Below the pieces are notes generated by a model that made no database searches, was not told where the DNA came from, and saw nothing but the letters and a program-made list of their open reading frames with translations. From Phycisphaerales bacterium (GTDB lineage Bacteria; Planctomycetota; Phycisphaerae; Phycisphaerales; SM1A02), in assembly GCA_029245245.1 (NCBI GenBank), contig JAQWPT010000001.1, positions 1 through 64,000 of the forward strand: a DNA stretch of 64,000 nucleotides, given 5' to 3'. Numbering within the stretch: the first letter of the stretch is position 1; the number at the start of each line of letters is the position of its first letter. Of the stretch, positions 7,826 through 16,727 are shown one piece after another. The position numbers and the translations under genes are program-made.

Positions 7826-8639
7826 ACAGAACGTCACCACGTCACCGGGCCTCGGCCCGGAGCATTCGCCACGATCCCCCCTGTCCATCCACGATCTCAC
7901 CGTCGCCTACGACCGCAAGCCGGTGCTCTGGGACGTTGATCTCGATGTCCCCGCAGGCGAGTTGGTGACCATCGTCGGTCCCAATGGGGCCGGCAAGAGC
8001 ACATTGCTCAAGGCGGCGCTGGGCCTGATCCCGGTGGCTTCGGGCACCGTGCGTGTCTTCGGCAAACCCATGAAGAGCCAGCGGTCGCTCGTCGCCTACG
8101 TGCCCCAGCGTGAATCGGTGGACTGGGACTTCCCGGTGACAGCCCTGGATGTCGTGACCATGGGCCGCTACGGAGCGCTGGGCTGGTGCCGACCCGTGCG
8201 GCGTCGGCAGAAGAACGAGGCGATGCAGGCGCTGGAGCGAGTGGGGTTGGCCGACATGGCCTCGCGCCAGATCAGCCAACTCTCCGGTGGACAGCAGCAG
8301 CGAGTCTTCCTTGCCAGGGCCCTGGCCCAGGATGCGCAGCTCTTTCTGATGGATGAACCCCTGGCCAGCGTCGATGCCGCGACGGAGCAGGCCATCGTGG
8401 ACGTGCTTCGTTCGCTGCGAAGCGAAGGCCGGACGGTGGTGGTCGTGCATCATGACCTGCAGACCGTGAACGACTACTTCGATTCCGTGATCCTCCTGAA
8501 CATGCGGGTCGTGGCCCATGGGCCGGTCGAGACCGCATTCACGCCCGAGGCCCTGCGCCAGACCTACGGTGGCCAGTTGACGATTCTGTCCGAGGCCAGC
8601 GAGCGGTTGGCTCGCAGCAGCGGGGTAGATCACCCGTGA
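7806..8639 (+). CDS. Metal ABC transporter ATP-binding protein
   Basis: The ABC ATPase has Walker A GPNGAGKST, signature LSGGQQQR, Walker B LFLMDEP and the switch histidine in VVVHHDL. The segment YVPQRESVDWDFP is typical of the MntB/ZnuC/SitB group. The start is uncertain: the frame extends back to a GTG at 7764, which overlaps the binding-protein gene by 62 bases, whereas the TTG at 7806 gives a 277-residue protein of usual length and is preferred. The coding part clearly present begins by about 7880 with SIHDLTVAYD. The stop overlaps the next start (GTGA). Confidence 0.85.
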   Translation: MPTREPEQNVTTSPGLGPEHSPRSPLSIHDLTVAYDRKPVLWDVDLDVPAGELVTIVGPNGAGKSTLLKAALGLIPVASGTVRVFGKPMKSQRSLVAYVPQRESVDWDFPVTALDVVTMGRYGALGWCRPVRRRQKNEAMQALERVGLADMASRQISQLSGGQQQRVFLARALAQDAQLFLMDEPLASVDAATEQAIVDVLRSLRSEGRTVVVVHHDLQTVNDYFDSVILLNMRVVAHGPVETAFTPEALRQTYGGQLTILSEASERLARSSGVDHP

Positions 8640-9997
8640 GCCACCTGCCACTGGTCCTGGCGTCCGACCAGGGAACGTGGTGGCCCGCGTTCGAACGTGC
8701 CTTGTTGCTGCGCGACGCCAATACACTCTGGGTCGTGCTTGGCGTGCTGTCGCTGGGACTGGCCTCGGGTACGGTGGGCGCCTTCCTCGTACTCAGGCGT
8801 CGGGCCCTGACCTCCGATGCAATCAGCCACGCCACCTTGCCGGGCATCGCGGTGGCCTTCATGGTCATGGTGGCGTTCGGACTGGCCGGCAAGTCACTGC
8901 TCGGACTGCTGCTGGGTGCCTATGTCGCCGGCCTGCTGGCCATGGTGGCCATCGTATTGATCCAGCGTACGACGCGGCTCAAGGACGACGCGGCCATCGG
9001 CATCGTGCTCAGCGTCTTCTTCGGCTTCGGCATCTGCCTGTTGTCACTCGTGCAGCAGATGCCTGATGGCAATGCTGCCGGGCTCGAGCGGTTCATCTTC
9101 GGCAAGGCTGCGACCATGCTGCCCGGTGACACCAGGCTCATCGGGTTCACGTCGCTGGGTGTCATCCTCCTGGTGATCGTCTTCTTCAAGGAACTGGCGG
9201 TCCTGTGCTTCGACGAGTCCTGGGCCGCGGCCCGGGGCTGGCCCGTCCTGGCCCTGGACTTTCTCCTGACCGGTCTCGTAGCGCTGGTCACGGTGCTGGC
9301 GATCCAGTCGGTCGGCCTGGTCCTGGCCATTGCCCTGCTGATCATTCCGCCATCGACGGCATTGTTGTGGTCGCACCGCCTGCCGGTGGTGGTGATCGCC
9401 TCGGCCCTCATCGGCGGCTTCAGCGCGTGGCTGGGTGCCATGTTGTCGGCGAGTGTGGCCCGCATGCCCACGGGACCGGTGATCGTGCTCGTCTGCGCAG
9501 CCCTGTTCTTCGTCAGTCTCTTCATCGGTCGCCGAGGTGTTGTTCCACGCTGGCTCTCGCGCCGCACGCTTTCACGCCGCGTCGATCGGCAGCACGTGCT
9601 TCGTGCCTGCTGGGAATGCATCGAGACCACGGGTCGCGAGGAGGTCGCGATCTCCGACCTGCACTCCATGCGGTCATGGACCACGGGTGAACTGGCCACA
9701 CTGGTGACGCGCTGCGTGCGACGCGGGTCGCTGGTGCGAGTCGACTCCGCGTCCCTGAAGTTGACCGAGGCCGGCCGTGAACGGGCCCACCGCGTGGTTC
9801 GCAACCACCGCCTCTGGGAGGCCTACCTGATTCATCATGCCGACATCGCACCGTCTCATGTCGATCGGGATGCCGATGCAATCGAGCACGTCCTCGATGA
9901 GGACCTCATCGTCCAACTCGAACATCTGCTGGGAGCGGCCGCGGGCGAGGTGCCCTCGAGTCCGCACGCGTTGGGTGGAAGCGGGGGGGCGGCATGA
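8636..9997 (+). CDS. Metal ABC permease fused to a DtxR/MntR-like domain (1)
   Basis: The product is 453 residues against about 290 for a normal ABC-3 permease. Residues 1-300 hold eight or nine hydrophobic helices with the family segment SDAISHATLPGIA. Residues about 310-440 look like a DtxR/MntR regulator: a winged-helix region, then LTEAGRERAHRVV, then NHRLWEAYL and DAIEHVLDEDL. The histidine of HRLWE and the D-x-x-E-H cluster correspond to MntR metal ligands His77, Glu99, Glu102 and His103, with Asp replacing Glu99. Residues matching MntR Asp8 and Glu11 appear to be His and Arg, so the N-terminal ligands are not kept. The domain may sense cytoplasmic metal and gate transport. The gene starts with GTG in a GTGA overlap. 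Confidence 0.85.
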   Translation: MSHLPLVLASDQGTWWPAFERALLLRDANTLWVVLGVLSLGLASGTVGAFLVLRRRALTSDAISHATLPGIAVAFMVMVAFGLAGKSLLGLLLGAYVAGLLAMVAIVLIQRTTRLKDDAAIGIVLSVFFGFGICLLSLVQQMPDGNAAGLERFIFGKAATMLPGDTRLIGFTSLGVILLVIVFFKELAVLCFDESWAAARGWPVLALDFLLTGLVALVTVLAIQSVGLVLAIALLIIPPSTALLWSHRLPVVVIASALIGGFSAWLGAMLSASVARMPTGPVIVLVCAALFFVSLFIGRRGVVPRWLSRRTLSRRVDRQHVLRACWECIETTGREEVAISDLHSMRSWTTGELATLVTRCVRRGSLVRVDSASLKLTEAGRERAHRVVRNHRLWEAYLIHHADIAPSHVDRDADAIEHVLDEDLIVQLEHLLGAAAGEVPSSPHALGGSGGAA

Positions 9998-11304
9998 CCT
10001 GGCAGATCTACGACACCTGGGTCGTGATCGTCGGCGCACTGTGCGCGATGGCCTGCGCCCTGCCCGGGGCCCAGTTGGTCCTGCGTCGCCGGAGCATGAT
10101 GGGTGATGCGATCAGCCACGCGGTCCTGCCCGGGGTGGCGATTGCGTTCCTGGTCACGGCCAGTTCCGACCCCTGGGTCATGATCGCCGGGGCAGTGGTC
10201 ATCGGCATTCTCACCACGGTGCTCGTGGACTTCGTGCAGCGGGCGGGCCGCACCGAGGTCGGGGCCTCGATGGGCATCGTCTTCACGGCGCTCTTTGCGC
10301 TGGGCCTCGTGCTCATCCGGCTCTTCGCCGACGACGTGCACATTGATCCCCACGTGGTCATCTATGGTTCCATCGAACTTTCCTATCTTGATCAGGTGGA
10401 CGTATTCGGATGGAGCATCCCGCGTGGGGCAGTGGTCAACGGAGCTGCCCTGCTGATCAACGTGATCCTCTTCCTGGTCTTCGCCAAGGAGTTGAAGCTC
10501 ACCGCCTTCGACGAATCGCTGGCGGCCTCGATGGGGTTCCGGCCCCGCCTCGTCCAGGGCGTGCTCATGGCCATGACCGCGGTCACGGCCGTGATGGCCT
10601 TCGAGACCGTCGGCAGCATCCTGGTGGTGGCGATGATCGTCGTCCCCGGTGCGTCGGCCTGGCTCATGGTCGATCGGTACGGACCCATGCTGGCATGGAC
10701 CATGGCATTCGCCGTGGGAGCCGCCGTACTGGGGCATCTCGCTGCGCTGATCGTGCCGGGATGGTTCGGATTCGACGGGGGCATGTCCACGTCGGGAGCC
10801 ATGGCGGTGATGTCCGGGGTGCTCTTCGTGGCGGCCTGGACGTTGTCGCCCCGGCACGGGTTGATCGCCCGAGCCTGGGCACGGAGGCAGTTGGCCCTGC
10901 GCATCGCCAAGGAGGACATCCTCGGGCTGCTGTATCGGTTCGAGGAGGGGACGCGGCAGGGAGACGAGCCACTTTCCGCGTCCGACATCCGCGAGGCGCT
11001 GTCGGTTTCACGCAGTGTCGCGGTCGGCGCCTTGCGCGGCGTCCGGGGGGCAGGCCAGGTCACCGTCGTGTCGGATCGACTGCAGTTGACAGACGATGGT
11101 CGGGTCGCGGCCCGCGCCCTGGTGCGTACGCATCGGCTCTGGGAACGATTCCTCTGGGAGCGACTCGGACTGCGTCCGGATCACCTCCATGGCACCGCGG
11201 ATCGGCTCGAGCATTTCACGTCACCGTCGATGATCGAGGAACTTGCCGAGCATGATGAGGGCGAGGACCCACATGGCCGACCGATTCCACCGGCAGGGGA
11301 GTGA
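9994..11304 (+). CDS. Metal ABC permease fused to a DtxR/MntR-like domain (2)
   Basis: The product is 436 residues. Residues 1-285 form the second ABC-3 permease, with DAISHAVLPGVAI. Residues about 300-436 are again DtxR/MntR-like: KEDILGLLY, a helix-turn-helix-like part SASDIREALSVS, LTDDGRVAARALV, THRLWERFL, ADRLEHF and the closing DPHGRPIP that ends many stand-alone DtxR proteins. The candidate ligands Asp (MntR position 8), His77, Asp for Glu99, Glu102 and His103 are present; Glu11 is Gly. The two permeases probably form a heterodimer, which would bring the two sensor domains together as a pseudo-dimer. The ATG overlaps the stop of the first permease. Confidence 0.85.
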   Translation: MTWQIYDTWVVIVGALCAMACALPGAQLVLRRRSMMGDAISHAVLPGVAIAFLVTASSDPWVMIAGAVVIGILTTVLVDFVQRAGRTEVGASMGIVFTALFALGLVLIRLFADDVHIDPHVVIYGSIELSYLDQVDVFGWSIPRGAVVNGAALLINVILFLVFAKELKLTAFDESLAASMGFRPRLVQGVLMAMTAVTAVMAFETVGSILVVAMIVVPGASAWLMVDRYGPMLAWTMAFAVGAAVLGHLAALIVPGWFGFDGGMSTSGAMAVMSGVLFVAAWTLSPRHGLIARAWARRQLALRIAKEDILGLLYRFEEGTRQGDEPLSASDIREALSVSRSVAVGALRGVRGAGQVTVVSDRLQLTDDGRVAARALVRTHRLWERFLWERLGLRPDHLHGTADRLEHFTSPSMIEELAEHDEGEDPHGRPIPPAGE

Positions 11305-11306
11305 CC

Positions 11307-11726
11307 ATGGCGACCACGCTGACCATTTCAACCACGGGCAAGGGGCTCTACGAGATCACGGACCAGGTGCACGAGGCGGTCGCGTCCATCGGCACCCGTG
11401 ACGGGGTCTGCGTGCTCTTCGTGCAGCACACCTCGGCCTCGCTGGTGATCCAGGAGAACGCGGACCCCTCGGCGCGGCGTGATCTTGAAGACTGGATGGC
11501 CCGCAGCGTGCCCGAGGACCAGCCTCAGTTCACACACACTGACGAGGGGCCCGATGACATGCCCTCGCACATCCGGTCCATGCTCACGGACGTGTCCCTG
11601 AGCATCCCGGTGGTTGATGGCCGGATGGTGCTGGGCACCTGGCAGGGCATCTTTCTCTTCGAGCACCGCACGGCGGCCCATGACCGCCGCATCGTGGTGC
11701 AGGTTGCGGGCACGCCTGGGAAGTAG
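11307..11726 (+). CDS. YjbQ/UPF0047 family protein
   Basis: The product is 139 residues and matches the small UPF0047 (YjbQ) family throughout, including LFVQHTSASLVIQENADP, the FTHTDEGPDDMPSH segment and LGTWQGIFLFEHR. Members have been reported to have weak thiamine-phosphate synthase activity, and the conserved His residues suggest a metal or phosphate site; the physiological role is not settled. The ATG at 11307 has a GGGGAG site five bases upstream; a GTG at 11301 overlapping the permease stop is the alternative. The gene closes the metal-transport operon, though a functional link to metal uptake is not obvious. It ends in a normal TAG. Confidence 0.85.
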   Translation: MATTLTISTTGKGLYEITDQVHEAVASIGTRDGVCVLFVQHTSASLVIQENADPSARRDLEDWMARSVPEDQPQFTHTDEGPDDMPSHIRSMLTDVSLSIPVVDGRMVLGTWQGIFLFEHRTAAHDRRIVVQVAGTPGK

Positions 11727-11893
11727 GCGGCCTCACGAGAGCCGAAACACGCGATGGTCGAAGAGCAGTTGAAGCAACAGCCACCATATTCCTGATGTTG
11801 TCGCAGCCTTCATTGCAGATGGCATAGATCCATGAGGGCGAGCCGTGTCTCGCCTGCATCACTGGCATGGATGAATCTGCAGAGGAGTGAGCC

Positions 11894-14170
11894 ATGAAGC
11901 CATCGGGACTTTTCGCATGTGTCGTGTCATGTCTGGTCTGTACCGGATTTGTATCCGCAGCGACCTGGTACGTGGATGTGAATGGAAGCGATGCCAATGA
12001 TGGCGGCTCTGCCGATGCGCCATTTGCAACGATCCAGTGGGCGATTGACCGTGCAGGCAATGGTGACAGCATCGAAGTCTGGCCTGGGACCCATCGAGGA
12101 ACCGGGGAGTCGGTGGCGCACATCGAGGACAAGTCGCTCACGCTCTACGCCCGGGACGGCATGAAGGTGACGTTCATCGATGGTGAGCATGTCCGCCGAG
12201 GACTCCTGTGCGAGCCACTGGTGGTCGTGGACGAGGTTGGCATCAGGATCGGGGGATACGATGAGGTCGGGGGACGCGATCAGGGATTCACCATTCAGAA
12301 TTGTCTTGGCGTGGAGTTTTACGAGGAACTGCCAGGAGGCAGTTGTTATGCCCGGGAATGTGGTGGAGGCCTGTTCGTGCATACGGATCAGGGCCAGACG
12401 GATGCGCTGGTCAAGGTCGAGTGGTCTCTGTTCCAGAACAACACGGCGGCCTGGGGTGGCGGGGCAGCTTTCTACGATTCAACTGCTGCGCTCACCAACT
12501 GTATCTTCAGAAGCAATACGGCTGCTGGCAGCTGTGACGGTTTCGGTGGGGGAGTCGGCATCGGGCAGGAAAGCAACGTGGAACTGCACTTCTGCGATTT
12601 CGTCGACAATCGCGCGACGTACGGCGGCGGTGGTTCTCAGCGTGACAGCGTTGATCATCCTTTCTACTGTTCCGCGTTCAATTCCGGAGAAGAGATGTGC
12701 CTGGCTGAATGCGACCTGGTTGATCAATGGAATGGCGATGAGCAATGCCAATGTGATGAAGGACAACCCGCCTGCTACTTCAGACACTACGGTGGTGCCT
12801 ATTTCAATGGATGTACCTTCGTGAACAACACCGCTGAGTCAGCGGGAGGCGGGTTGTGCTGTTCGGATATTAATGAAGTTCCATATGCTCGAACCTACCT
12901 CTCCGGCTGTGTCTTTACCGGCAACGAGGCAGGTGAGCAGGGTGGTGGTCTCATGGGGCCGGTCGGTCATCTGGTAATGACCGATTGCCACTTCGACTCC
13001 AACCAGGCCAATATCTGCCTCGGTCAGAGTACCTCCGGTGTGGGCGGAGGCGGCGTGATGCTCTGGGGAACGAATTACGCTCGCATGACCGACTGCAGTT
13101 TCGTCAACAACGGAACCTATGCCAGTGGTGGAGCGATCTATTCCGCGGGAACGCTCCGGCTCATGCGCACCCGCTTTGATGGCAACTGGGCTCAGGCGTC
13201 ATCAGACGGCGATGCACAGGGCGGTGCACTCTTTGCAATGCCTGATAGTGAGGGGAATTCCTGGTTGGCGCTTGATCAGTGTGATTTCATCGACAACGTG
13301 GCGGGTCGAGTCGGTGGAGCCATCACTACCCAGGGACCGGGTGATGAGGATGAATTTTTCCTGGTGTCCGACTGCCGGTTCGTCGGCAACCGCGCCTCCT
13401 ACGACAGTTGCCAATCCTGCCTGGAGTGCATGGATTGTGAAGACGATGGGGTTGATCCGTACTGTGGATCGATGGATGGGTACGACTGTGTGGCGTCCTG
13501 CACTCGTGGTGGTTTAGATGGTGCGGGGTGTGATCATGCCACGGATGCAGAGGGCGGGGCCATCTACCATGGTGGATTTGCGATGACGCTTGAGCGATGC
13601 TGTTTCCTTGGCAATGATGCGACGTCAGAGTTGTCAGCAATTGAGGATGAAAGGGTGGGATTCACTGATGGCAACGCCCGAGGTGGTGCCATTGCTCGGC
13701 CAGTGAACCCACGTCAACTGGAAATCCGGAACTGTGTGTTCGCAGAGAACTCAGTATCTGCATGGTGTGATCAGTTTGATACGGCTCCTGATTGTATGCC
13801 TGCCAATTACGATCCTGGTACTGGATATGGCTGCGGTGAGGCGCTTGGCGGTGCGATCCGTGACTTTCCAAGCAACCTGCAATCCAACCTGGTCATTGCC
13901 GGCACCCTGTTCTGCCAGAACACGGAACCAGACATCTCTGCCGACAACGGATATACCGATGGTGGAGGCAACGAGTTCGATGAAGAATGCCCGGTCCTCT
14001 CCTGCGATGGTGATTTCACCTGTGATGGCAGGGTGGATGTGGAAGACATCCTGGCCGTGCTGAATGGGTGGGACAATCCCTACGATGTCAATGCCGTGCT
14101 GAATGTCATTGGCAACTGGGGATGCACCGTCGATGGCAGTTCAGTCTGTGCGTGTGCCGACGGGGCGTGA
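11894..14170 (+). CDS. Secreted beta-helix protein with dockerin-like tail
   Basis: The product is 758 residues. A signal peptide ends at about residue 22 (FVSAA) and is followed by WYVDVNGSDANDG and a GDSIEVWPGTHRG motif, the usual opening of right-handed parallel beta-helix proteins. Repeated short turns such as FVNNTAESAGGGL and FTGNEAGEQGGGL continue to about residue 680. Cysteines are abundant, which fits extracellular disulphides. The tail, with CDGDFTCDGRVDVED and a second VNAVLNVIGNW, resembles the dockerin-like EF-hand segment common at the C-termini of Phycisphaerales secreted proteins. No catalytic residues are evident, so adhesin or polysaccharide-related roles both remain possible. 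An AGGAG site precedes the ATG, and a small hairpin (11837-11854) lies in the leader. Confidence 0.75.
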   Translation: MKPSGLFACVVSCLVCTGFVSAATWYVDVNGSDANDGGSADAPFATIQWAIDRAGNGDSIEVWPGTHRGTGESVAHIEDKSLTLYARDGMKVTFIDGEHVRRGLLCEPLVVVDEVGIRIGGYDEVGGRDQGFTIQNCLGVEFYEELPGGSCYARECGGGLFVHTDQGQTDALVKVEWSLFQNNTAAWGGGAAFYDSTAALTNCIFRSNTAAGSCDGFGGGVGIGQESNVELHFCDFVDNRATYGGGGSQRDSVDHPFYCSAFNSGEEMCLAECDLVDQWNGDEQCQCDEGQPACYFRHYGGAYFNGCTFVNNTAESAGGGLCCSDINEVPYARTYLSGCVFTGNEAGEQGGGLMGPVGHLVMTDCHFDSNQANICLGQSTSGVGGGGVMLWGTNYARMTDCSFVNNGTYASGGAIYSAGTLRLMRTRFDGNWAQASSDGDAQGGALFAMPDSEGNSWLALDQCDFIDNVAGRVGGAITTQGPGDEDEFFLVSDCRFVGNRASYDSCQSCLECMDCEDDGVDPYCGSMDGYDCVASCTRGGLDGAGCDHATDAEGGAIYHGGFAMTLERCCFLGNDATSELSAIEDERVGFTDGNARGGAIARPVNPRQLEIRNCVFAENSVSAWCDQFDTAPDCMPANYDPGTGYGCGEALGGAIRDFPSNLQSNLVIAGTLFCQNTEPDISADNGYTDGGGNEFDEECPVLSCDGDFTCDGRVDVEDILAVLNGWDNPYDVNAVLNVIGNWGCTVDGSSVCACADGA

Positions 14171-14182
14171 TGCAGTTCCGCT

Positions 14183-14737
14183 TCAGTGCTTCCACTTGAT
14201 GTTGCAGCCCAGGCTTGGGGTCTGCTCGCCGGATACCGGCTTCCCGGCCACCAGCGCGTCCATCGCCGCGCGCAGGTCGGCGCCGGTCACCGGAGCCTCG
14301 CTGCCGGGACGACTGTCATCAAGCTGCCCTCGATAGACCAGCAGGCCATCGGCGTCGTAGAGGAAGAAGTCCGGGGTGCAGGCGGCATCGAAGGACCGCG
14401 CCACGGCCTGGGTCTCGTCGTAGAGGTAGGGGAACACGTACCCCCGGTGCTCGGCCTCCTGGGCCATCTTGTCGGGGGCGTCGTCGGGGTAGTTGGCGAC
14501 GTCGTTGGAGGAGATCGCGACCGCCCCGAGGCCCGAGTCCGCGTAGTCGCGACCGATGGCCGCCAGTTCGTCGGCCACGTGGACCACGAACGGGCAGTGG
14601 TTGCAGAGGAACATGACCAGCAGGCCCCGTTCGCCCATCACCCCGTCGCGGTCGACGGTGCCGCCACGCGGATCCGGGAGGGTGAAATCGGGGCAGGTCG
14701 TTCCCAGCGGGGACATCGTCGAGGGGGTGCGGGCCAT
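14183..14737 (-). CDS. Thioredoxin-fold peroxiredoxin-like protein (PRX_like1)
   Basis: The product is 184 residues. The ATG at 14737 has an AAGGAGGA ribosome site nine bases upstream, so an extension of the frame to 14983 is rejected. The fold follows AhpC/TSA proteins: CPDFTLPDPRGG near the start, then the redox motif CNHCPFV, a VAISSND strand, DDAPDKM, and ACTPDFFLYDADG with a cis-proline. CNHCPFV is typical of the PRX_like1 subgroup, thiol oxidoreductases or peroxidases of unknown substrate. There is no signal peptide, so it should act in the cytoplasm. It is convergent with the beta-helix gene and divergent from sucC. Confidence 0.85.
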   Translation of the reverse strand: MARTPSTMSPLGTTCPDFTLPDPRGGTVDRDGVMGERGLLVMFLCNHCPFVVHVADELAAIGRDYADSGLGAVAISSNDVANYPDDAPDKMAQEAEHRGYVFPYLYDETQAVARSFDAACTPDFFLYDADGLLVYRGQLDDSRPGSEAPVTGADLRAAMDALVAGKPVSGEQTPSLGCNIKWKH

Positions 14738-14837
14738 GGTCGGTCCTCCTTGTTCTGCCTGCATTCTAGAACTCCCCGGGGGGCGGTGGTAGGATGCCCC
14801 GCCTTGGCCATCACACACGAACGGGAGTGCCGCAGCG

Positions 14838-16028
14838 ATGAAGATCCACGAATACCAGGCCCGTGAACTGCTCGCATCCGCGGGCATCCCCGTGCCCTCG
14901 GGCTGCATGTGCACCACGGTCGACACGGCCGTCGAGGCCGCTGAATCCATCATGGCCGATGGGGCCGGACTCGTGGTCGTCAAGGCCTAGGTCCACGCTG
15001 GTGGTCGAGGCAAGGCAGGCTTCGTCAAGGTCGTCGACTCGATCGATGCGGTGCGCGAAGCGGCCACCTTCATGCTGTCCAACCGGATGGTCTCGAATCA
15101 GACCGGGGCCGAGGGACTCGAGGTCAATCGACTGCTCGTGGCCGCGGCCGTGGACATCGAACGGGAACTCTACCTGGCCATCACCACCGATCGTGCCCGT
15201 GAGACGAACACGCTCATCGCCTCCGCCGAGGGCGGGGTGGAGATCGAGGCCGTGGCCGAGTCGAACCCCGATGCGATTCTCAAGCTCCCGATGGACCCGC
15301 TCGACGGCCTGGATCGCGCCAAGGCGGCCGAGCTCGCCGGGCAACTCGGCTTCGAAGGCGACCAGCTCGAGCAGGCCGTGGACATCATGGCCCGGCTCTC
15401 GGAACTCTTCGTGGAGAAGGACGCGTCGCTGGCGGAGATCAATCCGCTGATCGTCACGCCCGCAGGCGAGGTCATGGCCATCGATGCGAAGTTCAACTTC
15501 GACGACAACGCATTGTTCCGCCAGGAAGCGATCGCGGACCTCTTCGATCCGACCGAGGAGAACGCCGACGAACTGCATGCCAAGAAGTTCGGCCTGAGCT
15601 TCGTGGCCCTCGATGGCAACATCGGCTGCCTCGTCAACGGGGCGGGGCTCGCCATGAGCACCATGGACATCATCAAGCTCGAGGGCGGGGAACCGGCCAA
15701 CTTCCTTGACGTCGGCGGAGACGCGTCCCTTGAGGCGATCACCGAGGCCTTCCGAATCATCCTCTCCGAGGAGAAGGTCACCGGCGTGCTGGTGAACATC
15801 TTCGGCGGCATCATGCAGTGCGATCGGATCGCCCAGGCCATCGTCACCGCGGCCAAGGAAATCGGGTTCACCGTTCCGCTGGTGGTGCGGCTTGAGGGCA
15901 CGAACGTGGAAGCAGCCCGGGCCATCCTCGAAGAAGCCCGGTCTGGACTGCCGACCATGCAGACCGCCGGCGACCTGGCCGATGCAGCTCGCAAGGTCAC
16001 CACGGCTGCCGCCGTCGCCGTTTCCTGA
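14838..16028 (+). pseudogene. sucC: Succinyl-CoA synthetase beta subunit interrupted by an amber codon
   Basis: The frame from ATG 14838 to 16028 would encode 396 residues that match SucC end to end, beginning MKIHEYQARELLASAG and including [28 protein letters not shown] and [12 protein letters not shown]. Codon 51 (14988-14990) is TAG where the family has glutamine in the motif VKAQVHAGGRGKAG, so a single C-to-T change from CAG explains it. The stop falls immediately after the ATP-binding lysine and before the Gly-rich loop. A GTG at 15051 could restart translation but would give a protein lacking the nucleotide-binding loop. Sequencing error, a real null mutation or amber suppression all remain possible; TAG ends other genes in the window normally (11726, 55934). 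The partner sucD is not adjacent. Confidence 0.85.
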
Positions 16029-16040
16029 TCAAGGATCCCA

Positions 16041-16727
16041 ATGCTTGTCCTGCTCGACATCGATGGCACGCTCCTGACCAGCGAAGGCATTGGTGCCCGG
16101 GGCATCGTGCAGACAGGGGTGGAGCTTTTCGGGGAGGACTTCTCCCTCGATGGCATCGAACTGGGGGGCCGCCTGGATCCGCTGATCTTCAAGGAGGCGA
16201 TGGCCGCCCTTGGCCGCGATGATCATGCGGAGCACCATGGCGACTACCGGGGCCGCTACCTGGAGACACTCGGCGCACTGCTTGCCGCGGGTCACGATGT
16301 CCAGATCCTTCCCGGCGTGGTGGAACTGCTCGAGCGACTGGCGGCCCACGACGGTGTGACGATGGCGCTGGTGACGGGCAACTACATCGAGTCGGCCCAC
16401 ATGAAACTCGAGGCAGCGGGAATCGACCCGGAACTCTTCACCGGCGGCGCCTACGGCGACGAGGGTGAGATCCGGCATGACCTGCCGCCACTGGCGATCG
16501 AGCGGTTCCGGGCCGACAACGGTCGCGATCCCGTCGACATCGTCCTGCTGGGTGACACCGAGCACGATGTGACCAGCGGCCAGGCCGCGGGGTGCCGGGT
16601 CCTGGCCGTCTGCACCGGCAGTCATCCGGCGCAGCGATTGCATGACTCCGGGGCCGACCTGGTGCTGGAGGATCTCTCGGACGTGGAGTCCGTACTCAAG
16701 TGGATCCTCGACGGAGGCCGCGCATGA
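16041..16727 (+). CDS. HAD-family hydrolase, phosphoglycolate phosphatase-like
   Basis: The product is 228 residues. HAD motif I is LLDIDGTLL (nucleophile Asp6, general acid Asp8), motif II is LVTGN, and motif IV is [11 protein letters not shown] helical cap lies between residues 15 and 90. The pattern is that of GPH-type small-molecule phosphatases in the cytoplasm; the substrate cannot be read from sequence. The gene lies 12 bases after sucC, in the position where sucD usually sits, and its stop overlaps the start of the DUF418 gene (ATGA), so the two are probably cotranscribed. Confidence 0.85.
   Translation: MLVLLDIDGTLLTSEGIGARGIVQTGVELFGEDFSLDGIELGGRLDPLIFKEAMAALGRDDHAEHHGDYRGRYLETLGALLAAGHDVQILPGVVELLERLAAHDGVTMALVTGNYIESAHMKLEAAGIDPELFTGGAYGDEGEIRHDLPPLAIERFRADNGRDPVDIVLLGDTEHDVTSGQAAGCRVLAVCTGSHPAQRLHDSGADLVLEDLSDVESVLKWILDGGRA

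Noticed and set aside
14738-14983. N-terminal extension of the PRX_like1 protein
   Set aside because: The ATG at 14737 has a strong AAGGAGGA site, and the extension would run antisense into the start of sucC.
14988-14990. Pyrrolysine-type recoding of TAG in sucC
   Set aside because: No pylT or pylS genes are in the window, the position needs Gln, and other genes here use TAG as a normal stop.
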